DNA of 34,482 nt from Paracoccaceae bacterium (GCA_023260935.1 JALQTL010000371.1:1-34482); one strand, 5' to 3'. Shown: positions 1 to 8,640, counted from the stretch's first letter. Made by a program: numbers and translations. The notes: generated from the sequence alone by a model not told the origin.

Positions 1-1413
1 AGCCATGTCCGGTTCGATCCGGCGCGCGATGCGCACCATCGCCGCGCAGGCGGTGTCGATATCGGGGAAATGCCCGGCCCCAACGGCAGCAAGGATGGCA
101 GAGCCAAGCGCCGGCGCCTCGGTCTCTTCCGTCAGTTCAAGCGGCAGGCCCAATGTATCGGCATGAACCTGCATCCAGAAAGGCGACCGCGTGGCCCCGC
201 CGGCCACCACGATGCGCCGGGCCGTAAAGGCCTGTCCGAAGGCATCGACAATGGCACGGGTGCCAAAGCAGATGGATTCCACCAATGCCCGATAGACATG
301 GGCCGGCGTGTGCTTCAGCGACAGGCCGGTGATTGCACCGCGCGCAAGGGCATCTGTATGCGGGGTCCGGTTGCCCTGGAAATGGTCCACCGCCAGCAGA
401 CCTTCGGCCCCCGGGGGAAGTGCCGCCGCCTGAGCGTTCAGCGTATCGAAATCCATATGTTCGGCAAAGTTGCGCTTGAACCACGCAATGACCGACCCGG
501 TCGAGGTTTGCCCGCCTTCGATGATCGGGCGGCCGGGATAGACGCAATCCATATAGGTGCCCCAGACGCCCGGCGCATGAACGGACCGCGCGGCCACGCC
601 CAGTTGCAGATGCGAAGATCCGGTAATCAGGGCAAGGTCGCCCGGCTGCGTGACGCCAAGGCCGATCATCCCGATGAAAGCATCGGCACCGCCCTGCACC
701 ACTGGCAGACCCGCCCGCAGGCCAAGGTGGTGCGCGGCCTTGTCCGTCAGCGGGCCGATCACCTGACCGGGGGCCACCACCTCGGCCGGCCAGCGATGCT
801 TCAGGTCGGAAAGCCCCAGACGTTCCAGCAGCGACAGCGGCCAGCCGCCATGTTCGGTCTGATAATGCCAGCGCATCGTGATGTTGTTCAGGCTGGCCAC
901 CCAGCGGCCTGTCAGTCGCAAGGTCAGGAAATCCTGATACTCGCCCACCATGGCGGCCCGCGCCCAAAGCTCGGGCTGGTGGCGCTTGATCCACAATGCC
1001 TTGGGGATCATCCATTCCGGGCTGACCGGGCCGGACCCGGCCCCGTTCAGCCGCAGCGCCGGGTTGCCGGAAGCCGCCACTTCGGCCGCTTCGGCATGAG
1101 AGCGGACATCCATCCAGAGCAGGCAAGGCCGCAGCGGACGGCCTTCGGCATCCAGCGCGACAACCGTGCATGATGTCGTATCGCAGGCCAGCGCACTGAC
1201 CTGATCGGGGGTGATGCCTGCCGCCGCCACTGCCTCGCGCACCGCAACACCGGCGGCGTGCCACCAGTCATCGGGGTTCTGTTCGGCCTGACCGGGTTCA
1301 GGGAAGCTGGTTGCATAGGGCCCTTTGCCCACGCCGCGCGACCGCCCCGACAGATCAAACACATGCGCCCGCAGCGACTCTGTCCCGCCATCGATGCCGA
1401 TCACATAGGTCAT
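1..1413 (-). CDS. FGGY-family carbohydrate (pentulose) kinase, 3' end missing
   Basis: This gene runs off the left window edge, so it is absent from the ORF track; I translated the reverse strand from the ATG at 1413 and the frame stays open to base 1 (471 codons). The product starts MTYVIGIDGGTESLRA, the N-terminal phosphate-binding motif of FGGY sugar kinases. It continues with a CDTTSCTVV segment, a QGGADAF segment holding the probable catalytic Asp, a family signature near DHFQGNRTPHTDAL and a C-terminal VAGGATRSPFW ATP-site motif. FGGY kinases phosphorylate pentuloses, hexuloses or polyols with ATP in the cytoplasm. The divergent SorC regulator and the epimerase suggest a ketose or ketose-derived substrate such as a ribulose-, tagatose- or allulose-type sugar; the exact substrate cannot be read from sequence. 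Only a short C-terminal part seems to be missing. The Shine-Dalgarno sequence is weak. Confidence 0.9.
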   Translation of the reverse strand, partial: MTYVIGIDGGTESLRAHVFDLSGRSRGVGKGPYATSFPEPGQAEQNPDDWWHAAGVAVREAVAAAGITPDQVSALACDTTSCTVVALDAEGRPLRPCLLWMDVRSHAEAAEVAASGNPALRLNGAGSGPVSPEWMIPKALWIKRHQPELWARAAMVGEYQDFLTLRLTGRWVASLNNITMRWHYQTEHGGWPLSLLERLGLSDLKHRWPAEVVAPGQVIGPLTDKAAHHLGLRAGLPVVQGGADAFIGMIGLGVTQPGDLALITGSSHLQLGVAARSVHAPGVWGTYMDCVYPGRPIIEGGQTSTGSVIAWFKRNFAEHMDFDTLNAQAAALPPGAEGLLAVDHFQGNRTPHTDALARGAITGLSLKHTPAHVYRALVESICFGTRAIVDAFGQAFTARRIVVAGGATRSPFWMQVHADTLGLPLELTEETEAPALGSAILAAVGAGHFPDIDTACAAMVRIARRIEPDMA

Positions 1414-1460
1414 GGTTCGAGCCCCGGCTTTTCTGCGCCTGCGATGCTGCACATGCACTG

Positions 1461-1479
1461 TTGTGCAAGGTCTGCACAA
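1461..1479. promoter_or_regulatory. Perfect inverted repeat, candidate SorC-family operator
   Basis: TTGTGCA at 1461-1467 and TGCACAA at 1473-1479 form perfect 7-bp arms around a 5-bp spacer. A third copy of the half-site core (TGCACA) lies at 1448-1453. The repeat sits in the short gap between the divergent kinase and regulator genes and just upstream of a -35-like hexamer at 1493. A sugar-responsive regulator usually binds such a site in its own divergent region, so this is the best operator candidate. Binding is inferred, not shown. Confidence 0.55.
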
Positions 1480-1492
1480 ATGTTGATATGCG

Positions 1493-1522
1493 TTGACGAA
1501 AGGCTACGTCAAGTGGCTAGAT
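1493..1522 (+). promoter_or_regulatory. Predicted sigma70-type promoter of the sorC-epimerase operon
   Basis: TTGACG at 1493-1498 and CTAGAT at 1517-1522 are separated by 18 bp. Transcription would start near 1529, about 15 bases before the ATG at 1544. The TTG that the ORF track uses as a start at 1493 would lie inside this -35 element, which argues for the ATG at 1544. Confidence 0.4.
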
Positions 1523-1543
1523 GGCGTCAGACAAGGGGTGGGC

Positions 1544-2497
1544 ATGTCTGGCAATCCGAGAGACAGAGACGATCTGATTCAGGCAACTTGGCTCTATCAC
1601 GTCGGCCAGATGAGCCAGGAGGATGTCAGTCGCCGCATGGGTCTTTCGCGCTTCAAGGTCTTGCGATTGCTGCAAGAGGCGCGCGATCTGGGGCTTGTTC
1701 GGGTCAGCATCGAAATTGGCACCTCGGCCACACTGGCGCTTGCCGACAGGCTTGCCGCGCGCTTCTCGCTGGAGAATGTGCTGGTCGCCCCCGAAACGGG
1801 CGGTGACGATGCCGCCGCGCGCCGGGCAGTGGGGCAGATGGCAGCGGGCTGGCTGGCACGCATCGGACGCGAGGGCGAGGTGACCATCGGCGTGGGCTGG
1901 GGCCGGACCATGGCAGCCATGGCCGACGCGCTGGCGGGCCTGCGCAATCCGGGGCTGTGCTTTGTATCGCTGATGGGATCGATGACCCATGCCACGGCAA
2001 CCTCGCCTTTCGATGTCTGCCTGCGGCTTGCGGCGCTGACCGGGGGGCGCGCGGTCTTTCTGCCTGCGCCGTTTCTGGCCGATACGCCCGCCGATGCAGA
2101 GCAGATCCGCGCACAGCGTATGGTGCGAGAGGCGCTTTGCGTGGCCAAGGCGGCCGATCACATGGTGATCTCGGTCGGGGAATGCACGCCCGAGGCACTT
2201 TTGCAATCCACCGGGGTGCTGACACCCGATGAGGTGGCAGAACTTGCCGCAGCGGGCACCGTCGCCGATACGACCGGCAAGTTCTTTACCCCCGGGGGCG
2301 GTCTGGCTGACACAGACCTGAATGCCCGCGCGCCCTCTATCGGGCTGGACGACATGCACCGCTCTCGGGTGACGCTTCTGGCGGCCGGTCAGGGCAAGGT
2401 CCGCGCAACGCGGGCGGTTCTGGCAGCGGGTTTCGTGAACAGGTTGATCGTGGACGAGGCGCTGGCCTGCGCCCTGCTGGAGGAGAGCGGCACATGA
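1544..2497 (+). CDS. SorC-family sugar-responsive transcriptional regulator
   Basis: The protein (317 residues from the ATG at 1544) has an N-terminal helix-turn-helix around residues 5-55 (TWLYHVGQMSQEDVSRRMG, then SRFKVLRLLQEAR). A C-terminal sugar-binding domain follows, with the GVGWGRTM segment near residue 105 that is typical of the SorC/DeoR-like sugar-phosphate-binding fold. This family represses or activates adjacent sugar catabolic genes according to a phosphorylated sugar effector. The ORF track starts at a TTG 51 bases upstream; I prefer the ATG at 1544 because AAGGGG lies at suitable spacing and the upstream start would fall in a promoter element. The gene overlaps the epimerase gene by ATGA, so the two should be co-transcribed and translationally coupled. 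The divergent kinase is a likely co-target through the inverted repeat at 1461. Confidence 0.88.
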   Translation: MSGNPRDRDDLIQATWLYHVGQMSQEDVSRRMGLSRFKVLRLLQEARDLGLVRVSIEIGTSATLALADRLAARFSLENVLVAPETGGDDAAARRAVGQMAAGWLARIGREGEVTIGVGWGRTMAAMADALAGLRNPGLCFVSLMGSMTHATATSPFDVCLRLAALTGGRAVFLPAPFLADTPADAEQIRAQRMVREALCVAKAADHMVISVGECTPEALLQSTGVLTPDEVAELAAAGTVADTTGKFFTPGGGLADTDLNARAPSIGLDDMHRSRVTLLAAGQGKVRATRAVLAAGFVNRLIVDEALACALLEESGT

Positions 2498-3342
2498 AGG
2501 GATTTGGGGTCCACACCTCGATGTGGACGATGGCATGGGATCATGCCGGGTCGGAAAGGGCGGTTGCGGCATGCAAGGCTTTGGGGTTCGATTTCATCGA
2601 AATCGCACTTCTGTCGCCGGAAAAGGTGGATACCGCTCACTCTCGCCGCCTGCTGGAGCGCGAGGGGATGACCGCCGTATGCTCGCTTGGGCTGCCCGAG
2701 GGCAAGCGGGCATCGACCGAGCCCGAGGCGGCAAAGGGGTTCCTGCGTCATGCTCTGGATCAATGCGCCGCAATCGGGGCGCAGGCGCTGACCGGGGTGA
2801 CCTATGGCGGCATCGGAGAGCGCACAGGACAGCCCCCGACGGAGGCCGAATACGACGCCGTGGCCCGGGTTCTGGCCGATGCAGCAGCCCATGCGCGCAA
2901 GCTTGGCATTGCCTTCGGGATCGAGCCCGTGAACCGCTACGAAAACCACCTTCTGAACACCGGCTGGCAGGCGGTGCAGATGATCGAAAAGGTGGGGTCG
3001 GACAACATCTTCATCCACCTCGACACCTATCACATGAACATCGAAGAGCGTGGCATGGCGCTTGGCATCCTCGATGCCGGGCCGCATCTGCGTTACATCC
3101 ACCTGTCGGAAAGCGATCGTGGCACCCCCGGTGAGGGCAATGTGCGCTGGGACGAGGTTTTTGGCGCGCTCAGGGCGGTCGGGTTTTCCGGGGGGCTTGC
3201 GATGGAAAGCTTCATCGACATGCCGCCCGAGGTGGCATGGGGCCTTGCCGTCTGGCGGCCGGTGGCGACAAGCCGGGATGTGGTGCTGGACCGTGGCCTG
3301 CCGTTCCTGCGCAACAAGGCCGCCCAATACGGGCTGGTCTAA
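2494..3342 (+). CDS. Sugar epimerase of the D-tagatose/D-allulose 3-epimerase family
   Basis: The 282-residue product is a xylose-isomerase-like TIM barrel. Its residues align with the four metal ligands of D-tagatose 3-epimerase at the family's spacing: E144 (IEPVNRYE), D177 (HLDTYHMNIEE), H203 (YIHLSE) and E238 (AMESF). The second glutamate of EPVNRYE (E150) is also kept. Such enzymes use Mn2+ or Co2+ to interconvert ketoses at C3 by deprotonation and reprotonation. The start overlaps the regulator stop (ATGA), giving a tight two-gene operon. With the divergent FGGY kinase, the likely route is epimerisation of a rare ketose followed by phosphorylation. The natural substrate is unknown; an L-ribulose, allulose or tagatose role is equally possible. 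Confidence 0.85.
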   Translation: MKGFGVHTSMWTMAWDHAGSERAVAACKALGFDFIEIALLSPEKVDTAHSRRLLEREGMTAVCSLGLPEGKRASTEPEAAKGFLRHALDQCAAIGAQALTGVTYGGIGERTGQPPTEAEYDAVARVLADAAAHARKLGIAFGIEPVNRYENHLLNTGWQAVQMIEKVGSDNIFIHLDTYHMNIEERGMALGILDAGPHLRYIHLSESDRGTPGEGNVRWDEVFGALRAVGFSGGLAMESFIDMPPEVAWGLAVWRPVATSRDVVLDRGLPFLRNKAAQYGLV

Positions 3343-3395
3343 GACTGGCACGAAGACTGGCCCGAACAGCCTCTTATGGGCAACTTGCCTTGCGG

Positions 3396-3411
3396 GCCGG
3401 TTCAAACCGGC
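3396..3411. terminator. Small hairpin between convergent genes
   Basis: GCCGGTT and AACCGGC form perfect 7-bp arms with a 2-base loop in the 122-bp gap between the convergent epimerase and tetR genes. There is no U-tract on either strand, so intrinsic termination is only a possibility. Confidence 0.3.
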
Positions 3412-3464
3412 GCCCGTCACGCAGACCTTTCACCCCGCGCCAATGGCCGGACGGTTGGCATTGG

Positions 3465-4139
3465 TCATGCTTTGCCACGGCAGACGCCGTGCAGGAAGAT
3501 GTGGATGGCCCGGTCGCGCCGAATGTTTTGCTCTTCAGGGCTGCGCGGTATGCGATCCGGGTCCAGCAAACCCGGAATGGCGTTGCCGACCACCATGTCG
3601 ACCAGCAGTTCCGCCGCGGCAGCGATTTCGTCGGCGGAAAGTGCGACTTCGCCGGTTTCGACGGCACGGGCAAGCTCATCTCGAACCAGCCCTGCGGCGT
3701 GGGCGGGGCCACTGCGGCTCAGGCTGCGGCTCAGTTCCGGATAGGAACGCGCTTCGGCAATGACGGTGCGAAGCATCTCGATCACCACCTCGGGCTTTTC
3801 GCGATGGGGGTTGAAGGTCAACAGGATACGCAGCCTTTCCTCAAGCGGCGCATCACGTTCTTCAAGGCGCAGCGGCCGGAACAGCGCCTTGCTCATCCGG
3901 GCAAGCCCTGCGCCAAGCAATTCCTCGCGGCTGCGATACAAGGAATAAAGCGTGCGCTTGGACATGTTGGCCCGGCGTGCGATATCGGCCATGGTCACAT
4001 CTTCCGGTGCCCGTTCGGAAAGCAGTTCTATCGCACAGTCCAGAACCAGCGTTTCACGCTTTTGCGGGCACATCTGAACCGGGCGCCCGCGCTTGCGGGC
4101 ATCCCTGACGTCTTTTTCCGCGGGCAACTTTTCAGTCAT
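3465..4139 (-). CDS. TetR/AcrR-family transcriptional repressor of the adjacent RND pump
   Basis: The 224-residue product (from the ATG at 4139) has a TetR N-terminal helix-turn-helix at about residues 25-75, with ETLVLDCAIELL, DVTMADIARRANMSKRTLYSLY and REELLGAGL segments. A helical C-terminal ligand-binding and dimerisation domain follows. The ORF track extends 36 codons further upstream, but AAGGA eight bases before the ATG at 4139 and the conserved domain boundary favour the shorter form. The N-terminus is basic (ARKRGRP), common in DNA-binding proteins. The gene is divergent from the RND adaptor gene, the usual layout of a local repressor released when the pump substrate binds. The ligand is not predictable. 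Confidence 0.85.
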   Translation of the reverse strand: MTEKLPAEKDVRDARKRGRPVQMCPQKRETLVLDCAIELLSERAPEDVTMADIARRANMSKRTLYSLYRSREELLGAGLARMSKALFRPLRLEERDAPLEERLRILLTFNPHREKPEVVIEMLRTVIAEARSYPELSRSLSRSGPAHAAGLVRDELARAVETGEVALSADEIAAAAELLVDMVVGNAIPGLLDPDRIPRSPEEQNIRRDRAIHIFLHGVCRGKA

Positions 4140-4194
4140 TGGCGCGATCCTTGACGCTTTCTGGAAAAAACTTGCACCGGCAGTGTGGCGGCGC

Positions 4195-4240
4195 TTTACA
4201 AAACCGTATAGTTCCCTATTTGCCTGCATAAAAGATTCAG
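4195..4240. promoter_or_regulatory. AT-rich divergent promoter/operator region of tetR and the RND operon
   Basis: This AT-rich stretch lies between two GC-rich divergent genes. On the plus strand TTTACA (4195-4200) and TATTTG (4217-4222) are a weak -35/-10 pair with 16-bp spacing. On the minus strand a TATACG -10 candidate overlaps the same bases. The AACCGTATAGTT segment is an imperfect dyad (AAC, six bases, GTT) and is the best TetR operator candidate. The elements are weak matches. Confidence 0.35.
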
Positions 4241-4276
4241 ATTGCACTCACCGAATTTCCACGGGAGCAAACCGCC

Positions 4277-5425
4277 ATGCCGACATTTCTTCATTCCGCC
4301 CGAATGCTGCTGGTGCTGGGTCTTTTCGCCAGCGCAACAGCGGGGCATGCGCAGCAAGCCGGCGGCGAGCGCCCGGCGATGCCGGTGACGGTGGTGACGG
4401 TCGAGGCCAGTGACGTGCTGCTCACCTCGACCCTGCCGGGGCGTGTCGCTGCCTCACGGGTGGCCGAAGTGCGGCCCCAGGTCAGCGGCATTGTTCTTGA
4501 GCGCCTGTTCGAAGAGGGCAAGCCCGTCGAAATCGACGATCCGCTGTATCGCATCGATGCAGCCAGCTATGAGGCAGCCAAAGCCGCGGCCGAGGCCAAT
4601 CTGGCGCAAGCGCAGGCGCAGTTCCGCGCGGCCCAGCGCGAAGAAGCCAGGCAGCTGGAGTTGAGCCAGCGTGCCGTGACCAGCCAGCAGGCGCTGGATC
4701 AGGCCATCTCGGCCCGGGACGTTGCCGAAGCCGCCGTCAAGGTGGCCGAGGCACGGGTGCTGTCGGCCAATATCGATCTTGAGCGCACCACGATCAGGGC
4801 CCCGATCGCCGGGATCGTCGGGCTAAGTCAGGCCACACAGGGCGCATTGGTCACCGCTGGTCAGGCGGCTGCGCTGACCGTGATCCGCAAGCTTGACCCC
4901 GTTTATGTGGATGTGACGCAATCTGCGGCCGAAATTCTTGAATGGCGCCGGTCCGGCCAAGAGGTGCCCGAAGCAGAAGGCGCGCGTGTCACGCTGCGGC
5001 TGGCGGATGATGCCACCTATGAACATCAGGGGGTTCTTTCCGCCGCAGAGCCCTATGTAAACGAACAAACGGGTGTCATTGTCCTTCGGCTGGAATTTCC
5101 CAACCCGGAACAGTTCCTGCTGCCGGGCATGTATGTGCAGGTGGAAGTCCCGCAGGCGGTGGTGAAGAACGCGATCCTGACCCCGCAGGAAGCGGTCACG
5201 CGGGACCGCCGGGGCCGTCCGATTGCCATGGTGGTGAATGCCCAGAATCAGGTGGAAACGCGCGAACTGACGGTTGAGCGCGACCATGGCAATCAATGGG
5301 TCGTGACCGACGGGCTTGCCTCTGGCGACCGTGTGATTGTCGAGGGTCTTCAGAAAGTGGCACCGGGCATGACCGTCGTGCCGGAAGAACGGCAGGCCAC
5401 GGCAACCGCCGCGACCGGCAACTGA
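4277..5425 (+). CDS. RND efflux periplasmic adaptor (HlyD/AcrA/MexA family)
   Basis: The 382-residue protein has an N-terminal signal peptide ending near ATAGHAQ without a lipobox cysteine, so it is probably periplasmic but not lipid-anchored, unlike AcrA or MexA. A barrel-sandwich (lipoyl) half appears at about residues 55-80 (EVRPQVSGIVLERLFEEG). An alpha-helical hairpin rich in Ala and Gln spans about 95-160, and the second lipoyl half is near TTIRAPIAGIVG. Beta-barrel and membrane-proximal domains follow, with the LLPGMYVQVEV segment near 280. The adaptor links the inner-membrane pump to an outer-membrane channel. GGGAG precedes the ATG by about 10 bases. The pump gene follows after 22 bases, and the divergent TetR regulator probably controls both. 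Confidence 0.93.
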   Translation: MPTFLHSARMLLVLGLFASATAGHAQQAGGERPAMPVTVVTVEASDVLLTSTLPGRVAASRVAEVRPQVSGIVLERLFEEGKPVEIDDPLYRIDAASYEAAKAAAEANLAQAQAQFRAAQREEARQLELSQRAVTSQQALDQAISARDVAEAAVKVAEARVLSANIDLERTTIRAPIAGIVGLSQATQGALVTAGQAAALTVIRKLDPVYVDVTQSAAEILEWRRSGQEVPEAEGARVTLRLADDATYEHQGVLSAAEPYVNEQTGVIVLRLEFPNPEQFLLPGMYVQVEVPQAVVKNAILTPQEAVTRDRRGRPIAMVVNAQNQVETRELTVERDHGNQWVVTDGLASGDRVIVEGLQKVAPGMTVVPEERQATATAATGN

Positions 5426-5447
5426 TCCTCAACACTGGGAGCCCCCG

Positions 5448-8400
5448 ATGGCACGCTTTTTCATCGACCGGCCCGTGTTCGCATGGGTGATCTCGATCCT
5501 GATCATGGGGATCGGCCTGCTGTCGATCTTTACGCTGCCCATCGCGCAGTATCCGCAGATCGCCCCGCCCTCCGTGCGGATCAGCGCCCAGTATCCCGGG
5601 GCTTCGGCCGAAACCGTAGCCAATACCGTCACCCAGATCATCGAACAGCAGATGACCGGGCTGGACGGGATGCGCTATATGGCTTCGTCCTCTACATCGG
5701 CCGGCACAAGCAGCATTACCCTGACCTTTGAGGCGGGCGTGGACCCAGATGTGGCGCAGGTTCAGGTCCAAAACAAGCTGGCGCAGGCAACGCCCCTGCT
5801 GCCCGAGGCGGTTCAGCGGCTGGGCGTGCGCGTGCAAAAAGCTTCGGCGTCCTTCTTCATGGTGATCGCGCTTATCTCGGAGGACGGGCGGCTGGATCAG
5901 GCAGACCTGTCGGATTACCTGAATACGAACATGGTCGACGAATTCAGCCGGATCGAAGGCGTTGGCGGCGCTCAGGTTTTCGGCGCGCAATATGCCATGC
6001 GGATCTGGCTTGACCCCAACAAGCTGGCCGCGTTCGAAATGACCCCCGCGGATGTGGTCAGCGCCGTCTCGGCGCAGAATGCGCAGATTTCGGCCGGGGC
6101 CTTCGGCAGCCTTCCCGCGCCCGAGGGCCAGCAGTTGAACGCAACGATCACCGCGCAATCGCTGCTGTCCACGCCCGAAGATTTCCGCAACATCGTCCTG
6201 CGCGCGGAAACCGATGGCGGGCTGGTGCTATTGCAGGATGTTGCGCGGGTCGAAATCGGCGCAGAGAACTATGCCACCATCGCGCGATACAACGGCCAGC
6301 CGTCTTCGGGGATGGCGCTGAACCTTGCGTCGGGCGCCAACGCGCTGGACACCGCCGAACGCGTCAAGGAACGCATTGCCGAATACTCTCAGTTCTTCCC
6401 CGCGGGCGTCAGCTACGTCATCCCCTATGATACGACGCCATTTATCGAGATTTCGATCAATGAGGTGCAGAAAACCCTGTTCGAGGCGATTGGTCTGGTC
6501 TTCATCGTGATGCTTTTGTTCCTGCAAAACATCCGCGCCACGCTGATCCCCACGCTGGCCGTGCCGGTCGTCATCCTTGGCACCTTTGCCATCCTTTCCC
6601 TTGCCGGGTTCACGATCAACACGCTGACCATGCTGGCCATGGTGCTGGCCATCGGCCTTCTGGTCGACGACGCCATCGTCGTGGTCGAAAACGTCGAACG
6701 GATCATGGAGGAAGAGGGCCTTTCCCCGCGCGAAGCGACGCGCAAGTCGATGGGCCAGATCACAGGCGCGCTGATCGGCATCGCGCTTGTTCTTTCGGCG
6801 GTCTTCGTGCCGATGGCCTTCTTCGGCGGGTCCACGGGGGTGATCTACCGCCAATTCTCGATCACCATCGTCTCGGCCATGGGATTGTCGGTGTTGGTGG
6901 CGCTGACGCTGACGCCGGCGTTATGCGCCACGATCCTGCGACCCAAGGACGCCCATGGCGCGCGACGCGGGCCGTTGGGCTGGTTCAACGCCGGGTTCGA
7001 CCGGCTGACAGGCGGCTATGCGGGAACGGTGGGCTACCTGATCCGGCGGCCGCTGCGCGTGCTGGTGATCTATGGGGTCATGGGCTACGGCATGGTCTAC
7101 CTTTTCGACAAGACACCCACCGGCTTTCTGCCGGCCGAGGACCAGGGCATCCTGCTGACGCTGATCCAGGGCCCCACCGGTGCCACCGTCGAGCGCACGC
7201 AAGAGGTGCTGAGGCAGGTCGAAACCCATTTCAACACCGCCGAGTCCGAAAATGTGGAATCCATCTTTGGCGTGGTGGGTTTCAGCTTTGCAGGTCAGGG
7301 GCAGAACATGGGCCTTGCCTTTGCCCGCCTGAAGAACTGGGACGAACGCCCCGCACCCGGGCAATCGGTGCAGGCTGTCGCCGGCCGGGCATTCCCCGCC
7401 TTCATGGGCATCCGCGATGCGCAGGTCTTTCCCATCGTGCCGCCTTCGGTGATCGAACTGGGCAACGTTTCGGGCTTCGACTTCTATCTTCAGGCGCAGG
7501 GCGGGCAGACGCATGAACAGCTTCTGAACGCACGGAACCAGTTGCTTGGCCTCGCGGCCGAAAGCCCGTTGATCGCCTCAGCCCGGCCCTCGGGGCTTGA
7601 GGACGCGGCGCAGTTCAGGCTGAACATCGACTGGCGCGCAGCCGGCGCCCTGGGCGTGACCCCGGCCTCTGTGGGCACCATGCTGAACATCGCATGGGCC
7701 GGAACCTATGTGAACGATTTCAACGATAACGGGCGGATCAAGCGCGTTTATGTGCAGGGCGAACCCGATAGCCGGGCAAACCCGTCCGATCTGCAAAAAT
7801 GGCGCGTGCGCAACGCCGGGGGCGAGCTTGTGCCCTTTGCCAACTTTACCAGCGAAAGCTGGGAATACGGCCCGCAAAGCCTGACACGGTATAATGGCGT
7901 GCCATCAATGCAGATTCAGGGATCGCCGGCGCCGGGTGTTTCCACCGGTGAGGCGATTGCCGAAATGGAGCGGCTGGTTCAGCAACTACCCCCCGGCTAC
8001 AGCGTCGCATGGACCGGCCTTTCGCTTGAAGAGCAGGAATCCGGCGGTTCGGCGCCGTTGCTGTATGCGCTGTCGCTGGCAGCCATCTTCCTTTGCCTTG
8101 CGGCACTTTATGAAAGCTGGGCCATTCCATTCTCGGTCATGCTTGTCATGCCGATCGGCGTGCTTGGCACGATGGCCGCGGCATATTTGTTCGGGTTCGA
8201 AAACGGGGTCTTCTTCCAGGTGGGCCTGCTGACGGTGATTGGCCTCACCGGCAAGAACGCGATCCTGATCGTCGAATTCGCGCGAGAACGTTTCGAAGCG
8301 GGCGAGGATCTATTCTCGGCCGTCAATGAGGCAGCACGCCAGCGTTTCCGGCCCATCATCATGACCTCGCTCGCCTTTTCGCTGGGCGTGGTTCCGCTTG

Positions 8401-8591
8401 TGCTGTCAACCGGCGCGGGCGCGGGCGGGCGGACAGCCGTAGGCTATGCGGTTCTGGGCGGGACGATCACGGGCACCGTGCTTGGCGTATTGTTCGTGCC
8501 GCTTTTCTTCGTGCTTGTCGCAAAGGTGTTCAACCGCAAGCGCGTGCTGGCCAATGCCGGCGCCCCTGCGGCACAGTCAAAATCTGTGTGA
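5448..8591 (+). CDS. RND multidrug efflux permease, HAE1 (AcrB/MexB) family
   Basis: At 1047 residues this has the normal length for an AcrB-type proton/drug antiporter. The N-terminus MARFFIDRPVFAWV is the family signature, followed by the ALPIAQYP-like segment LPIAQYPQIAPP. The proton-relay aspartates are present in TM4 (GLLVDDAIVVVENV, near residue 405). The TM10 lysine is present in GLTGKNAILIVEFA (near 930), with the downstream arginine in RQRFRPIIMTSLAF. Two large periplasmic loops separate the six-helix halves. The trimeric inner-membrane pump expels hydrophobic drugs, detergents or bile-salt-like compounds using the proton gradient. It is cotranscribed with the adaptor. No outer-membrane factor gene follows, so a TolC-like protein encoded elsewhere is needed. 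Confidence 0.96.
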   Translation: MARFFIDRPVFAWVISILIMGIGLLSIFTLPIAQYPQIAPPSVRISAQYPGASAETVANTVTQIIEQQMTGLDGMRYMASSSTSAGTSSITLTFEAGVDPDVAQVQVQNKLAQATPLLPEAVQRLGVRVQKASASFFMVIALISEDGRLDQADLSDYLNTNMVDEFSRIEGVGGAQVFGAQYAMRIWLDPNKLAAFEMTPADVVSAVSAQNAQISAGAFGSLPAPEGQQLNATITAQSLLSTPEDFRNIVLRAETDGGLVLLQDVARVEIGAENYATIARYNGQPSSGMALNLASGANALDTAERVKERIAEYSQFFPAGVSYVIPYDTTPFIEISINEVQKTLFEAIGLVFIVMLLFLQNIRATLIPTLAVPVVILGTFAILSLAGFTINTLTMLAMVLAIGLLVDDAIVVVENVERIMEEEGLSPREATRKSMGQITGALIGIALVLSAVFVPMAFFGGSTGVIYRQFSITIVSAMGLSVLVALTLTPALCATILRPKDAHGARRGPLGWFNAGFDRLTGGYAGTVGYLIRRPLRVLVIYGVMGYGMVYLFDKTPTGFLPAEDQGILLTLIQGPTGATVERTQEVLRQVETHFNTAESENVESIFGVVGFSFAGQGQNMGLAFARLKNWDERPAPGQSVQAVAGRAFPAFMGIRDAQVFPIVPPSVIELGNVSGFDFYLQAQGGQTHEQLLNARNQLLGLAAESPLIASARPSGLEDAAQFRLNIDWRAAGALGVTPASVGTMLNIAWAGTYVNDFNDNGRIKRVYVQGEPDSRANPSDLQKWRVRNAGGELVPFANFTSESWEYGPQSLTRYNGVPSMQIQGSPAPGVSTGEAIAEMERLVQQLPPGYSVAWTGLSLEEQESGGSAPLLYALSLAAIFLCLAALYESWAIPFSVMLVMPIGVLGTMAAAYLFGFENGVFFQVGLLTVIGLTGKNAILIVEFARERFEAGEDLFSAVNEAARQRFRPIIMTSLAFSLGVVPLVLSTGAGAGGRTAVGYAVLGGTITGTVLGVLFVPLFFVLVAKVFNRKRVLANAGAPAAQSKSV

Positions 8592-8621
8592 GGCGACGCA
8601 GCGATCTTGCGGGCCTGTGTG

Positions 8622-8640
8622 GTTCTGGTTCATCCAGAAC
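8622..8640. terminator. Hairpin after the RND operon
   Basis: GTTCTGG and CCAGAAC form perfect 7-bp arms around TTCAT, 30 bases after the RND pump stop codon. There is no U-tract. It could be a 3' stability or termination structure for the efflux mRNA. Confidence 0.35.

Noticed and set aside
137-1264. Leftward 375-residue ORF and the overlapping rightward 367-residue ORF (70-1173)
   Set aside because: Both are shadows of the partial FGGY kinase, which uses another leftward frame open to the window edge and has clear family motifs.
1493-1543. TTG start of the SorC regulator as given by the ORF track
   Set aside because: It coincides with the -35-like TTGACG; the ATG at 1544 has a better ribosome site and matches the family N-terminus.
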